A stretch of 64,000 nt of DNA, taken from Alphaproteobacteria bacterium. GTDB taxonomy: Bacteria; Pseudomonadota; Alphaproteobacteria; Micropepsales; Micropepsaceae. The DNA is taken from the NCBI GenBank assembly GCA_016124385.1, contig WGNU01000005.1, forward strand, positions 186,001 through 250,000, written 5' to 3'. Position numbers and translations under genes: made by a program. This document shows, piece after piece, positions 9,359-18,346 of the stretch. Every line of letters begins with the position of its first letter. Positions within the stretch are counted from its first letter, which is position 1. Under the pieces are notes generated by a model. It had not been told where the DNA came from. It saw only the letters and a program-made list of their open reading frames with translations, and did not search any database.

Positions 9359-10822
9359 ATGCTGACGCTCAAGGACGCATCGCTGCTCAAAGAGGATTGC
9401 TACGTGAACGGCGCCTGGGTGGGCGCCGCCTCGGGCGCGCGCTTTGCCGTCACCAACCCCGCGACGGGCGAGACGCTGGCGAACGTGCCCGACATGGTAG
9501 AGGCCGAGACCGCGGCCGCGATTGCCGCCGCCGAGGAGGCCTTCCCCGCCTGGCGCGCCAAGACCGCGAAGGAGCGCGCGAGCCTCTTGCGCAAATGGTT
9601 CGACCTGATGATGGCGAACCAGGAAGACCTCGCGATCATCATGACGGCCGAACAGGGCAAGCCGCTCGCCGAAAGCCGGGGCGAGATCGCCTACGGCGCC
9701 TCCTTCATCGAATGGTTCGCGGAAGAGGGAAAACGCATCTACGGCGACGTGATCCCCGAGAACGTGCCCGCCCGGCGCATTATCGTCGTCAAGCAGCCTG
9801 TCGGCGTCGTCGCGGCGGTCACGCCCTGGAACTTCCCCAACGCGATGATCACGCGCAAATGCGGGCCGGCGCTGGCGGCCGGCTGCCCGATCGTCATCAA
9901 GCCGGCTGGCGAGACGCCGCTCTCCGCCCTCGCGATCGCCGAACTCGCGCATCGCGCGGGGCTGCCCAAGGGCGTGTTCAACGTCCTGACGACGAAGCAT
10001 TCATCGAAGGTCGGCGCCGTGCTGACGAGCGATCCGCGCGTGAAGAAATTCTCCTTCACCGGGTCCACCGAGATTGGCAAGCGGCTGATGGCGCAATGCG
10101 CGACGACCGTGAAGAAGCTCTCGCTGGAGCTGGGCGGCAACGCGCCCTTCATCGTCTTCGACGACGCGGATCTGGACGCGGCCGTCGCGGGCGCCATGGC
10201 CTCCAAATTCCGCAACATGGGCCAGACCTGCGTCTGCGCGAACCGCCTGCTCGTGCAGGACAAGGTCTATGACGCGTTCGCGGAAAAGCTCGCCAAGGCC
10301 GCCGCCGCGATGAAGGTCGGCGACGGGCTCGCCGAGGGCGTCGCGCAGGGCCCCCTCATCAACGAGGGCGCGGTCGAAAAGGTGGAAGAACTCGTCGCCG
10401 ACGCGAAGGCGAAGGGCGCCAAGATCAAGACCGGAGGCAAGCGCCACGCGCTCGGCCGCACCTATTACGAGCCCACCGTGATGACGGAGGTGACGCCAGG
10501 CATGGCGATCGCGCGCGAGGAGATCTTCGGCCCCGTCGCGACGCTCTTCCGCTTCAAGGATGACGCAGAGGCCGTCCGCCTCGCCAACGACACCGAATAC
10601 GGTCTTGCCGCCTATTTCTATGCGCGCGATCTCGGCCGCGTCTGGCGCGTGGCGGATGGCCTCGATTATGGCATCATCGGAATCAACGAGGGGATCATCT
10701 CGACGGAAGTCGCCCCTTTCGGCGGCATGAAGGAGAGCGGCCTGGGCCGGGAGGGATCCAAATACGGCATCGAGGATTTCCTCGAGATCAAATACCTCGC
10801 AATGGGTGGACTAGGGGCCTGA
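9359..10822 (+). CDS. gabD: succinate-semialdehyde dehydrogenase
   Basis: This aldehyde dehydrogenase of 487 residues oxidises succinate semialdehyde to succinate, the last step of the GABA shunt. The ALDH signatures are complete: the catalytic Glu in LELGGNAPF and the catalytic Cys near residue 291 in MGQTCVCANR. A second Cys sits two residues later, as in redox-regulated SSADHs. MLTLKDASLL is a typical GabD N terminus, so I chose ATG 9359 over the longer in-frame extension. It starts a co-directional run with a microprotein, gabT and a cyclase gene. Confidence 0.93.
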   Translation: MLTLKDASLLKEDCYVNGAWVGAASGARFAVTNPATGETLANVPDMVEAETAAAIAAAEEAFPAWRAKTAKERASLLRKWFDLMMANQEDLAIIMTAEQGKPLAESRGEIAYGASFIEWFAEEGKRIYGDVIPENVPARRIIVVKQPVGVVAAVTPWNFPNAMITRKCGPALAAGCPIVIKPAGETPLSALAIAELAHRAGLPKGVFNVLTTKHSSKVGAVLTSDPRVKKFSFTGSTEIGKRLMAQCATTVKKLSLELGGNAPFIVFDDADLDAAVAGAMASKFRNMGQTCVCANRLLVQDKVYDAFAEKLAKAAAAMKVGDGLAEGVAQGPLINEGAVEKVEELVADAKAKGAKIKTGGKRHALGRTYYEPTVMTEVTPGMAIAREEIFGPVATLFRFKDDAEAVRLANDTEYGLAAYFYARDLGRVWRVADGLDYGIIGINEGIISTEVAPFGGMKESGLGREGSKYGIEDFLEIKYLAMGGLGA

Positions 10823-10825
10823 GCA

Positions 10826-11083
10826 ATGAGCAGAACGAAGGACGGCGCGGGGGCACGCGCGATCGATTATCGCGTCGCGGTCAGCGACGGCGACCATCGC
10901 GAGGCCGAGCGATGGCTGAGCGAGGGCGGCCATGCGGGCGGCCTCAATGGCTTCGCGGGCCCGCTGCCGAAGATCCCGTCTTTCTCCACGCGCCGGCCGC
11001 GACGAGGCACGCCGCTCTGGCTGGCGCTCACCATCATCGGCGCCGCGTTCACGATCATCTTCCTCATGCTCGCCAAGAATTGA
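10826..11083 (+). CDS. one-helix membrane microprotein in the gab operon
   Basis: I do not recognise this 85-residue protein. Residues 1-60 are polar, with an acidic/basic helix (DGDHREAERWLSEGG) and a Pro/Arg-rich linker. One strong transmembrane segment follows at about residues 62-81 and ends in LAKN. It begins 3 bp after gabD and ends 34 bp before gabT, so it should be co-transcribed with both. By position it could tether or regulate a GABA-pathway enzyme at the membrane; that is inference only. Confidence 0.6.
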   Translation: MSRTKDGAGARAIDYRVAVSDGDHREAERWLSEGGHAGGLNGFAGPLPKIPSFSTRRPRRGTPLWLALTIIGAAFTIIFLMLAKN

Positions 11084-11117
11084 ACCAAGGCGGGCCGCCG
11101 ACCAAAGGCTTCCTCTC

Positions 11118-12407
11118 ATGACGACCAATGCAGACTTGCAGAAACGCCGCGAGGCGGCCGTGCCGCGCGGCGTCGCGACCGCCCATCCCGTTTTCGCCGC
11201 CAAGGCCGAGGGCGCGGAAATCTGGGATGTCGAGGGCAAGCGCTACATCGATTTCGTGGGCGGCATCGGCGTGCAGAACACCGGCCACCGCCACCCGGCC
11301 GTGGTGGAGGCGGTGAAGGCGCAGCTCGATCAGGCCATGCACACCGCCTTTCAGGTGAACGCCTATGAAAGCTATATTCAGCTTGCGGAAGAGTTGAACG
11401 CGCTCGCCCCGGTCGAGGGGCCCGCCAAGACGATCTTCTTCACGACGGGCGCCGAGGCCGTTGAGAACGCGATCAAGATCGCGCGCTACGCGACCAGGCG
11501 CTCGGCCGTCATCAGCTTTACCGGCGGCTTTCATGGCCGCACGCTTTACGCGACCGGCCTCACCGGCAAGGTCGTGCCCTATCGCGCAGGGTTCGGCCCG
11601 CTGCCCTCCGACATCTATCGCCTGCCGTTCCCGATGGGCAGCCACGGCATGACGGCGGAAAAGAGCTTGGAGACGCTCGACTGGCTCTTCAAGACGGAGG
11701 TCGAGCCCGCGCGCGTCGCCGCCCTCATCATCGAGCCCGTGCAGGGCGAGGGCGGGTTCTACGTGGCGCCGCCGGATTTCCTCCGCACGCTGAAGAATAT
11801 CTGCGAGAGGCACGGCATCCTCTTCATCGCCGATGAGATCCAGTCGGGTTTCGGGCGCACGGGAAAATTATTCGCGATCGAGCATTCGGGCCTGAAGCCC
11901 GATTTCATCACGACCGCGAAATCGCTGGCCGGCGGCATGCCCTTGTCGGGCGTCATCGGCCGCGCGGCGCTGATGGACGCGCCAGAGCCCGGCGGCCTTG
12001 GCGGCACCTACGCCGGCAATCCGCTCGCCTGCGCGGCGGGCCTGGCGGTCCTCAAAATCATCAAGGAAGAGAAGATCCTCGAGAAGAGCACGGCGCTGGG
12101 CGAGAAGCTCAAAGGGCGGCTGGACGAACTCTCGCGCCGCAACGATCTTCTGCCGATCGGCGAGATCCGCGGCCTCGGCAGCATGGTCGCCTTCGACATC
12201 CTCAAGGCGCGCGGCACCGATGAGCCCGATCCCGACGCGACGCGCCGGCTGATGGCGGCGGCGCGCGAGCGCGGGCTGATCCTCCTCACCTGCGGCCTTT
12301 ACGGCAACGGCGTGCGCATCCTCGTGCCGATCAACGCGCGCGCCGCGATCATCGATGAGGGGCTGAAGATCCTCGAAGATTCGCTCCGCGCGGCGGTGGC
12401 GGGATAG
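11118..12407 (+). CDS. gabT: 4-aminobutyrate--2-oxoglutarate transaminase
   Basis: This PLP-dependent class III aminotransferase of 429 residues converts GABA and 2-oxoglutarate to succinate semialdehyde and glutamate, feeding gabD. The PLP lysine is K268 in TTAKSLAGGMPLSG, the same number as in E. coli GabT. The phosphate-binding TTGAEAVENA and the Asp of FIADEIQSGFGRTG are also present. Start ATG 11118 follows the family. It has an upstream in-frame extension that overlaps the microprotein gene, which I reject. The cyclase gene begins 3 bp after its stop. Confidence 0.93.
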   Translation: MTTNADLQKRREAAVPRGVATAHPVFAAKAEGAEIWDVEGKRYIDFVGGIGVQNTGHRHPAVVEAVKAQLDQAMHTAFQVNAYESYIQLAEELNALAPVEGPAKTIFFTTGAEAVENAIKIARYATRRSAVISFTGGFHGRTLYATGLTGKVVPYRAGFGPLPSDIYRLPFPMGSHGMTAEKSLETLDWLFKTEVEPARVAALIIEPVQGEGGFYVAPPDFLRTLKNICERHGILFIADEIQSGFGRTGKLFAIEHSGLKPDFITTAKSLAGGMPLSGVIGRAALMDAPEPGGLGGTYAGNPLACAAGLAVLKIIKEEKILEKSTALGEKLKGRLDELSRRNDLLPIGEIRGLGSMVAFDILKARGTDEPDPDATRRLMAAARERGLILLTCGLYGNGVRILVPINARAAIIDEGLKILEDSLRAAVAG

Positions 12408-12410
12408 GCC

Positions 12411-13622
12411 ATGACGCCGGACGCGATCGATCGCATCCGCGCCTGGCTGGTTGCCGAGGGTCTCACCGCCGAATCCGAGGTCGATCTCCTGTATGGCCTG
12501 TGCGCGCAGTTGAACGCGGCGGGCGTCCCGCTCGATCACGGCTTGGCGCTCATCGACACGCTCCACCCGGTCTATGAGGGCCGCGCCATCCGTTGGCGCC
12601 GCGATGGGCGCGAGGAGAACCCGCTCGTCGAATATGGCCGCACGGAATCGGATGACGCTCAGGCGAATTGGCAGCGCAGCCCCTTCTTCCGATTGCTTCA
12701 GAGCGGCGAGAGCGAACTGCGCGTGCCGCGTCCGATGCAGGCGGATGCGACCGCCCTTTCGCGCATGAACGTCGAGAACCAGAGCGACTACGTCGCGCAC
12801 GTGCATCGCTTCGGAGGGCTCGGCGTCATCGGCGAGATGGAATGCGTCTATTCGCACTGGACCACCAGCGCGGAGGGCGGTTTCTCGGACGACCATCTGG
12901 CCGCGCTGCGCGCGGTTCTGCCCTCCTTCGCGCTGGCGCTGAAAAGCATGTCGCTCGCCCGCGTCGCGGCAACGCTCGTGCGCGTCTATCTAGGCGAGGA
13001 TGCCGGCCAGCGCGTGCTTTCCGGCAACATGCGCCGCGGCGTCGCCGATCCCATCCGCACGGTCTTGTGGTTCTCCGATCTGCGCGGCTTCACCCGCATC
13101 TCCGATACGGCCGAGCCCGGCGAGATCATCCCGCTCCTCAACGACTACGCCGAGACCGCGATCGCCGCGATCCACGGCGCGGGCGGCGACGTCTTGAAGC
13201 TGATCGGCGATGGCGTGCTCGCCGTCTTCCGCGCGGACGATCCGACCGACGCCACCGCTCGCGCGCTGCGCGCCGCCGGCGCCTTCTCGGTCAATCTGCG
13301 CAAATTGAACGAACGCCGCCGCGCGGAGGGCCGCCCGGTGACGGCCGCCTATCTGGGGCTTCATCTGGGCGAGGTCTTCTACGGCAATATCGGCTCGGAC
13401 GACCGGCTCGATTTCACCGTCGTCGGCCCCGCCGTGAACGAGGTGAGTCGCATCGCCTCCATGTGCCGCTCGGTCGAACAGCCGATGCTGGTCTCGACCG
13501 CCTTCGCCGAGGCGCTGCCCCCCGGCGCGCGCGAGCACATGGTCTCGGTCGGGCGTTTCGCGCTGCGCGGCGTCGGCCAGCCGCAGCATCTCTACGCCTG
13601 GGACCCGACCGCGATGCCGTGA
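12411..13622 (+). CDS. class III adenylate/guanylate cyclase
   Basis: A cytoplasmic protein of 403 residues. The C-terminal half is a class III cyclase domain: SDLRGFT with the first metal-binding Asp, then LIGDGVLAVF with the second, GLHLGEVFYGNIG, and DFTVVGPAVNEVSRI. The N-terminal 200 residues form a conserved soluble sensor-like domain without transmembrane helices; I cannot name its ligand. It should make cAMP or cGMP. The 3-bp gap to gabT suggests that cyclic-nucleotide output is co-expressed with GABA catabolism. Confidence 0.85.
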   Translation: MTPDAIDRIRAWLVAEGLTAESEVDLLYGLCAQLNAAGVPLDHGLALIDTLHPVYEGRAIRWRRDGREENPLVEYGRTESDDAQANWQRSPFFRLLQSGESELRVPRPMQADATALSRMNVENQSDYVAHVHRFGGLGVIGEMECVYSHWTTSAEGGFSDDHLAALRAVLPSFALALKSMSLARVAATLVRVYLGEDAGQRVLSGNMRRGVADPIRTVLWFSDLRGFTRISDTAEPGEIIPLLNDYAETAIAAIHGAGGDVLKLIGDGVLAVFRADDPTDATARALRAAGAFSVNLRKLNERRRAEGRPVTAAYLGLHLGEVFYGNIGSDDRLDFTVVGPAVNEVSRIASMCRSVEQPMLVSTAFAEALPPGAREHMVSVGRFALRGVGQPQHLYAWDPTAMP

Positions 13623-13629
13623 GGCCGCG

Positions 13630-13647
13630 CTGTCGCGAAACTGTCGG
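13630..13647 (+). promoter_or_regulatory. Pho-box-like direct repeat upstream of phoD
   Basis: Two direct heptamers, CTGTCGC (13630-13636) and CTGTCGG (13641-13647), are separated by 4 bp. This matches the CTGTCAT-N4-CTGTCAT layout of PhoB boxes. Ten bases downstream a weak -10 (CATGCT, 13658-13663) stands at the right distance for a PhoB-dependent promoter. That would place transcription start just before the ATG at 13695. Confidence 0.5.
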
Positions 13648-13694
13648 GCGAAGCGGCCATGCTGGATCACACGTCCTCGCGCCGGAGATCTCAC

Positions 13695-15269
13695 ATGCGC
13701 CTCACCCGCCGCTCGCTCCTCGAACGCGCCGCGATGGTCGCCGCGCTCGCCGTCATCGCGCCGCCGATCCTGCGTGTGAACGCGCAGACGCGTTTCACCG
13801 AGAACCCCTTCACGCTGGGCGTCGCCTCGGGCGATCCCTGGCCGACCGGCGCCGTCATCTGGACGCGGATCGCGCCGCGCCCGCTCGAGCCGCTGGACGA
13901 GAGCCTCGGCGATGTGCCGGTCGAATGGGAGGTCGCCGAGGACGAGGGCTTCGCCACAATCGTCCAGTCCGGCACCGCGATCGCGCCCGCCGCGCGAGCC
14001 CACGCCGTGCATGTGGAGGTGGAGGGGCTGAAACCCTTCCGCCCCTATTGGTATCGCTTCCGCGCGGGCGGGGCGGAGAGCCCGGTCGGGCGCACGCACA
14101 CGGCGCTCGCGCCCGGCGCCGCGGGCGATCAGACGCTCAATTTCACCTTCGCCTCCTGCGGGCACTACGAGCACGGAACGTTCGCGGGCTATCGCGCGAT
14201 GGCGGCGGAGAACCCGCACGCGATGCTGTTTCTCGGCGACTACATCTACGAGGTGACCTACGGCAAGCCGGAGCAGAAGATCCGCCCCCTGACGAGTGCG
14301 GAGCCGACGGATCTCGCGGGCTATCGCCTGCGCTATGCCGAGTATAAGCGCGACCTCGATCTTCAGGCCGCGCACGCCGCCGCCCCCTGGATCGTCACCT
14401 GGGACGATCACGAGGTCGACAACGACTACGCCGCCGACCAGTCGGAAGATCTGCACAACCCCGCGTTCTTCCTCGCGCGCCGCGCGGCCGCCTATCAGGC
14501 TTTCTTCGAGGCGATGCCGCTGCGCCTCTCCGCCTTGCCCGACGCGACGGCGATGAAGCTCTACCGCCGCATCCGTTATGGCGATTTCCTCGATTTCTGG
14601 GTGCTCGACACGCGCCAGCACCGCAGCGATCAGGCCTGCATCGGCGCGCAGGGCGGCACGTACAACAAGCGCGGCGCGAACCGGCGCCTCGTGCCGTGCG
14701 AAGAACTCTACGATCCCGCCCGCACGATGCTGGGCGCGGAGCAGGAGACCTGGCTCTCCTATGGTCTTGGCCGCGCGAGCGCGCAATGGAACGTCATCGC
14801 GCAATCGGTGATGTTCTGCGATGTCGAATTCGGCGGCGGCGCGCGCGCGACGGATTTCTGGTCCGGTTATCCCGCCGCCCGCCAGCGCCTGCTCGACCGC
14901 CTGGCCGAGACGAAGGCGAAGAACCCGCTGATCCTCACGGGCGATGTGCACTCGTTCTGGGCGTGGGATGTCGCGCGCGATGCGGTGAAGACCGACAGCG
15001 AGACGATCGCGGCCGAACTCGTCTGCTCATCGATCTCATCGCTCCCTTGGCCGATGACGGACGACTTCATGGGCGCGCTGCGCGCCGATAATCCGAAACT
15101 GCGCGAGGTGCGCGGCCGCGTGAACGGCTATGTCTCCTGCACGGCGCGGGCCGAGCGGCTGGAGGCGCGGATGCACACGCTCTCCGACATCACGCAGGAG
15201 GGCGCGGGCATCGCGGAGACGAAGTCGTTCGTGATGGAAGCCGGCAAGCCGGGGCTCGTCGCGGGCTAG
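13695..15269 (+). CDS. phoD: alkaline phosphatase D family protein (PhoD)
   Basis: A secreted phosphodiesterase/alkaline phosphatase of about 524 residues. The N terminus has a twin-arginine signal (TRRSLLE followed by a hydrophobic stretch), as expected for Tat-exported PhoD. Metal-site motifs are visible: FASCGHYEHG, FLGDYIYE, WDDHEVDNDYA and LTGDVHSFWAW. I chose the ATG at 13695 because GGAG precedes it and the promoter-like elements upstream would leave the ATG at 13659 untranslated. The Pho-box-like repeat predicts induction under phosphate starvation. Confidence 0.9.
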   Translation: MRLTRRSLLERAAMVAALAVIAPPILRVNAQTRFTENPFTLGVASGDPWPTGAVIWTRIAPRPLEPLDESLGDVPVEWEVAEDEGFATIVQSGTAIAPAARAHAVHVEVEGLKPFRPYWYRFRAGGAESPVGRTHTALAPGAAGDQTLNFTFASCGHYEHGTFAGYRAMAAENPHAMLFLGDYIYEVTYGKPEQKIRPLTSAEPTDLAGYRLRYAEYKRDLDLQAAHAAAPWIVTWDDHEVDNDYAADQSEDLHNPAFFLARRAAAYQAFFEAMPLRLSALPDATAMKLYRRIRYGDFLDFWVLDTRQHRSDQACIGAQGGTYNKRGANRRLVPCEELYDPARTMLGAEQETWLSYGLGRASAQWNVIAQSVMFCDVEFGGGARATDFWSGYPAARQRLLDRLAETKAKNPLILTGDVHSFWAWDVARDAVKTDSETIAAELVCSSISSLPWPMTDDFMGALRADNPKLREVRGRVNGYVSCTARAERLEARMHTLSDITQEGAGIAETKSFVMEAGKPGLVAG

Positions 15270-15322
15270 GAAAAGGCTACGGGCAGCAGGCGCGGGCTGC
15301 CGCGAAGGGCGCCACGCCCGCG

Positions 15323-15625
15323 CTAGCCGGCCTTCTTGGTCTTTGCGCGGGTGGCCTTCTTCGCCTTGGGCGGATTGGTGAGGGCCTCGGCCGCGGCCTT
15401 CGCGGCGTCGTCCTGCTCCTTGGCGAGGCGCAGCGCCTTCAGTTTTTCCGTCTTGGCGTCGCGCGCCGCGTTCTCGCGTGCGATCTCGTCCATCACGGCC
15501 GCGTCGCGCGCGGTGGGCGAGGCGAAATGCTTCTGGGCCCGGCCGCGCGCGGCGTCGCGGTCGGCCTGACTGCGGGTGCCGCTGGTCAGCGAATTGAAAC
15601 GGGATTTCGTTGAGCTGGTATCCAT
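15323..15625 (-). CDS. small Lys/Ala-rich basic protein
   Basis: A hypothetical protein of 100 residues, highly charged and mostly helical by composition. It has a Lys-rich C terminus (PKAKKATRAKTKKAG) like the tails of DNA- or RNA-binding proteins. The start at ATG 15625 is preceded by GGAGAG; the longer version (15679) lacks such a site. It lies downstream of cspA on the same strand with a 76-bp gap. I recognise no family. Confidence 0.6.
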   Translation of the reverse strand: MDTSSTKSRFNSLTSGTRSQADRDAARGRAQKHFASPTARDAAVMDEIARENAARDAKTEKLKALRLAKEQDDAAKAAAEALTNPPKAKKATRAKTKKAG

Positions 15626-15701
15626 TGCGTCTCTCCTTTCACTGAGGGAGCGCAGAGGCGGTTGCGGACGAATCCGCAACCGCGTTGGTCAATCTGCGTC
15701 C

Positions 15702-15905
15702 TTAGGCGTCGCGCAGATTCGTCGCCTTCGCGCCGCGCGCGTCGGGCTGGATGTCGAAAGCGATCTTCTGGCCCTCGGAGAGGGTGCGCAGACCGGCCGC
15801 CTCGACCGCCGAGACGTGCACGAACACGTCCTTGCCGCCGCCTTCCGGAGAGATGAAGCCGAAGCCCTTCGTGGTGTTGAAGAACTTCACGGTACCAATG
15901 GTCAT
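15702..15905 (-). CDS. cspA: cold-shock domain protein
   Basis: A 67-residue single cold-shock domain that binds single-stranded RNA/DNA and melts RNA structure. RNP1 (KGFGFI) and RNP2-like (VFVHV) motifs are intact in an otherwise typical MTIGTVKFF... sequence. A long leader of roughly 170 nt is predicted from a promoter near 16085-16113, which is usual for cold-shock mRNAs. Confidence 0.93.
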   Translation of the reverse strand: MTIGTVKFFNTTKGFGFISPEGGGKDVFVHVSAVEAAGLRTLSEGQKIAFDIQPDARGAKATNLRDA

Positions 15906-15932
15906 TTCAGGTCTTTCTAGTCACTGGATTGT

Positions 15933-16113
15933 CCATCCGCGCACAACGCGTGGATGGGCGTGGCACCGAGGGCGTATCCGTTGCGGGAAGGGGTCTGTTG
16001 GGTCCAGTGCGCCAAGAAGCGGGGCAGTGAAAACAAAGAGCGCTTCGTTCGACGGATGACGCACGTTGAGAGCCACGTGGAGCATATATGGGCGCAATCC
16101 GCTGAAATTTCAA
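15933..16113 (-). promoter_or_regulatory. cspA promoter and structured leader
   Basis: On the minus strand, TTGAAA (plus 16108-16113) and CATATA (plus 16085-16090) are spaced by 17 bp and form a candidate sigma-70 promoter. It would give a leader of about 170 nt. Near the start codon the leader contains a strong stem (15933-15957, CCATC/GATGG plus CGCG/CGCG with a bulge). The arrangement resembles thermosensing leaders of cold-shock genes. The promoter call is by eye. Confidence 0.4.
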
Positions 16114-16131
16114 GCAGGATTGGGGAAATGG

Positions 16132-16203
<72 letters not shown>

Positions 16204-16277
16204 GAACGCGGGAAGGTCGGCGTCTATAGCGCGATCGCGGGTTGACGCAAAGCCGCCCCGCGCCGCTTAGTCGGCCG

Positions 16278-16445
16278 ATGGACGAGGCCGAGAAAAAGTC
16301 TGCCGGCACGCCGCCCGCGTCGCCGCAAGACGCCCGCCCCGCCGATCCGCGCGAGGCGCGGCTGGCCGAGGCGCTGCGCGCCAATCTGAAGCGCAGGAAG
16401 GCGCAAGACCGCGCCCGCAAGGCGCCCGGCGGCGACGGCGCCTGA
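16278..16445 (+). CDS. small conserved-type hypothetical protein
   Basis: A 55-residue basic peptide whose second half (EARLAEALRANLKRRKAQ) resembles short proteins often annotated near tRNA or murA genes in alphaproteobacteria. The function is unknown. The start at ATG 16278 is preferred to a longer in-frame start at 16242. Coding status rests on composition and recall of similar peptides. Confidence 0.5.
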   Translation: MDEAEKKSAGTPPASPQDARPADPREARLAEALRANLKRRKAQDRARKAPGGDGA

Positions 16446-16609
16446 CCGCCCGCCGCATTTTCGCCGTCTCTCGGCCCTCGGCCTGCCTTTTGCGTAACGG
16501 ATTGGTCATCGGCGCCCGCTTTCCTTGTGGGTGCGGCGTGTGATGCGGTAAACGGGGCCAAGAGGGGCCCGGCGAGACCGCGTCACGGCCAGCCGGGGAG
16601 GGCACCATC

Positions 16610-17896
16610 ATGGACCGCATCCGTATTCGCGGCGGCAATCGCCTCGTGGGGGACATCCCCATTTCGGGCGCGAAGAACGCCGCCCTGCCGCTGATGGTCG
16701 CGAGCCTGCTGACTGAGGAGCCGCTGGTCCTCGCGAACGTCCCCCATTTGGCCGACATCGCCCAGATGGCGGAAATCCTGGGGCTTCTGGGCGTCTCGAT
16801 CGAACAGAACGGCACGGCCAGCTCGGCCGGCGCGCCTGGACGCACGCTCACCCTGACCGCCAAAACGATCGCACAGACGACCGCGCCCTACGATCTCGTC
16901 CGCAAGATGCGCGCGAGCTTCTTCGTGCTGGGCCCACTCCTCGCGCGCGCCGGCCATGCGAAGGTCTCGCTGCCCGGCGGCTGCGCCATCGGCCCGCGCC
17001 CGGTCGATTTCCACATCCAGGGCCTAGAGGCGCTGGGCGCCCGCATCACCTTGGAAGACGGCTACGTGATCGCCGAGGCGCCGGGGGGCCTGAAGGGCGG
17101 GCGCTATCGCTTCCCCCATGTCTCGGTCGGCGCGACCGAGAACGTGATGATGGCGGCGACGCTGGCGAAGGGCACGACCGTGCTCGAGAACGCGGCCCTG
17201 GAGCCCGAGATCGCCGATCTGGGCGCCTGCCTGATCGCGATGGGCGCCGAGATCGAGGGCCTGGGCACCCGCACGCTGACGATTGCGGGCAAGCCCCGGC
17301 TGCACGGCGCGCGGCACACCGTGCTGCCCGATCGGATCGAGACCGGCACCTACGCCTTTGCCGTCGCGGCGGCGGGCGGCGAGGTGGAACTCATCGGCGC
17401 GCGCGCCGACACGGTGGGCGCGATCATCCCCTTGCTGCGCTCGGCGGGCGTGTCGATCGGCGAGACCAATCGCGGCATCAAGGTCGCGCGGAACGGCGCC
17501 CATTTCACGGGCTTTGAGGTGACGACCGAGCCTTATCCGGGCTTCCCGACCGACCTCCAGGCGCAATTGATGGCGCTGGCCGCGACCGCCAACGGCGTCT
17601 CGCACATCACCGAGACGATCTTTGAGAACCGCTTCATGCACGTGCCCGAGCTGACGCGCCTCGGCGCCAAGATCCACGTCGATGGCCAGAGCGCGACCGT
17701 GACGGGCGTGCAGGCGCTGCACGGCGCCCCCGTGATGGCGACGGATTTGCGCGCCTCGGTCGGCCTCGTCATCGCCGGTCTCGTCGCCGAGGGCGAGACA
17801 ATCGTCAGCCGCATCTATCACCTCGATCGCGGCTTTGAGCATATCGAGGAAAAGCTCGGTCGATGCGGCGCTGACATTGTCCGCCTGAAGGATTAG
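16610..17896 (+). CDS. murA: UDP-N-acetylglucosamine 1-carboxyvinyltransferase
   Basis: This enzyme of 428 residues transfers enolpyruvate from PEP to UDP-GlcNAc, the first committed step of peptidoglycan synthesis. The N-terminal [12 protein letters not shown] is present, and the catalytic loop has Cys in [12 protein letters not shown], so the protein should be sensitive to fosfomycin-type alkylation. GGGGAGG lies upstream of the ATG. The DUF2948 and hisD genes follow directly, an order conserved in many alphaproteobacteria. Confidence 0.96.
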   Translation: MDRIRIRGGNRLVGDIPISGAKNAALPLMVASLLTEEPLVLANVPHLADIAQMAEILGLLGVSIEQNGTASSAGAPGRTLTLTAKTIAQTTAPYDLVRKMRASFFVLGPLLARAGHAKVSLPGGCAIGPRPVDFHIQGLEALGARITLEDGYVIAEAPGGLKGGRYRFPHVSVGATENVMMAATLAKGTTVLENAALEPEIADLGACLIAMGAEIEGLGTRTLTIAGKPRLHGARHTVLPDRIETGTYAFAVAAAGGEVELIGARADTVGAIIPLLRSAGVSIGETNRGIKVARNGAHFTGFEVTTEPYPGFPTDLQAQLMALAATANGVSHITETIFENRFMHVPELTRLGAKIHVDGQSATVTGVQALHGAPVMATDLRASVGLVIAGLVAEGETIVSRIYHLDRGFEHIEEKLGRCGADIVRLKD

Positions 17897-17908
17897 ATAT
17901 CGGCGGCG

Positions 17909-18346
17909 ATGACGAAAGCCTTGCATCTGCGTGCCGAGGACGGGGAGGATTTGAAGATCCTCTCCGCCCATCTGCAGGACGCCGTGGGGCAGGTGGGCGA
18001 TCTGGCCTTCCTGCCGCAGCAGCGCCGCTTTGCCCTCGTTCTGAACCGCTTCCAGTGGGAGAAGGCGGACGCGGACGGCGCCTTCACGCGCGTGCGGACG
18101 GGGCTCCATTTCGGCGGCATCCTGAAGGCGAAATCGCGGGGCCTGCGCCGCGACGCGCCGGACGGCGTGTTCGAGCTGCTGGCCATCGAGTTCCAGCCCA
18201 CGAATGACGGCGCCGGCGAGATCGCGATCATCCTGGCGGGCGGCGGCGAAATCCGGCTCGAGGCCGAGTGCATCGAGGCCGAGCTGCACGATTTGTCCGA
18301 GCCCTGGCCGACGGCGCACAAGCCCCAGCACGAGGGGGGCGCGTGA
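17909..18346 (+). CDS. DUF2948 family protein
   Basis: A cytoplasmic protein of 145 residues of unknown function. It matches the alphaproteobacterial DUF2948 family in length and in motifs such as LHLRAEDGEDLKILSAHLQD near the start and FELLAIEF later. It sits between murA (12-bp gap) and hisD (ATGA overlap at 18344-18348), its usual place, so it is translated with hisD. Confidence 0.85.
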   Translation: MTKALHLRAEDGEDLKILSAHLQDAVGQVGDLAFLPQQRRFALVLNRFQWEKADADGAFTRVRTGLHFGGILKAKSRGLRRDAPDGVFELLAIEFQPTNDGAGEIAIILAGGGEIRLEAECIEAELHDLSEPWPTAHKPQHEGGA

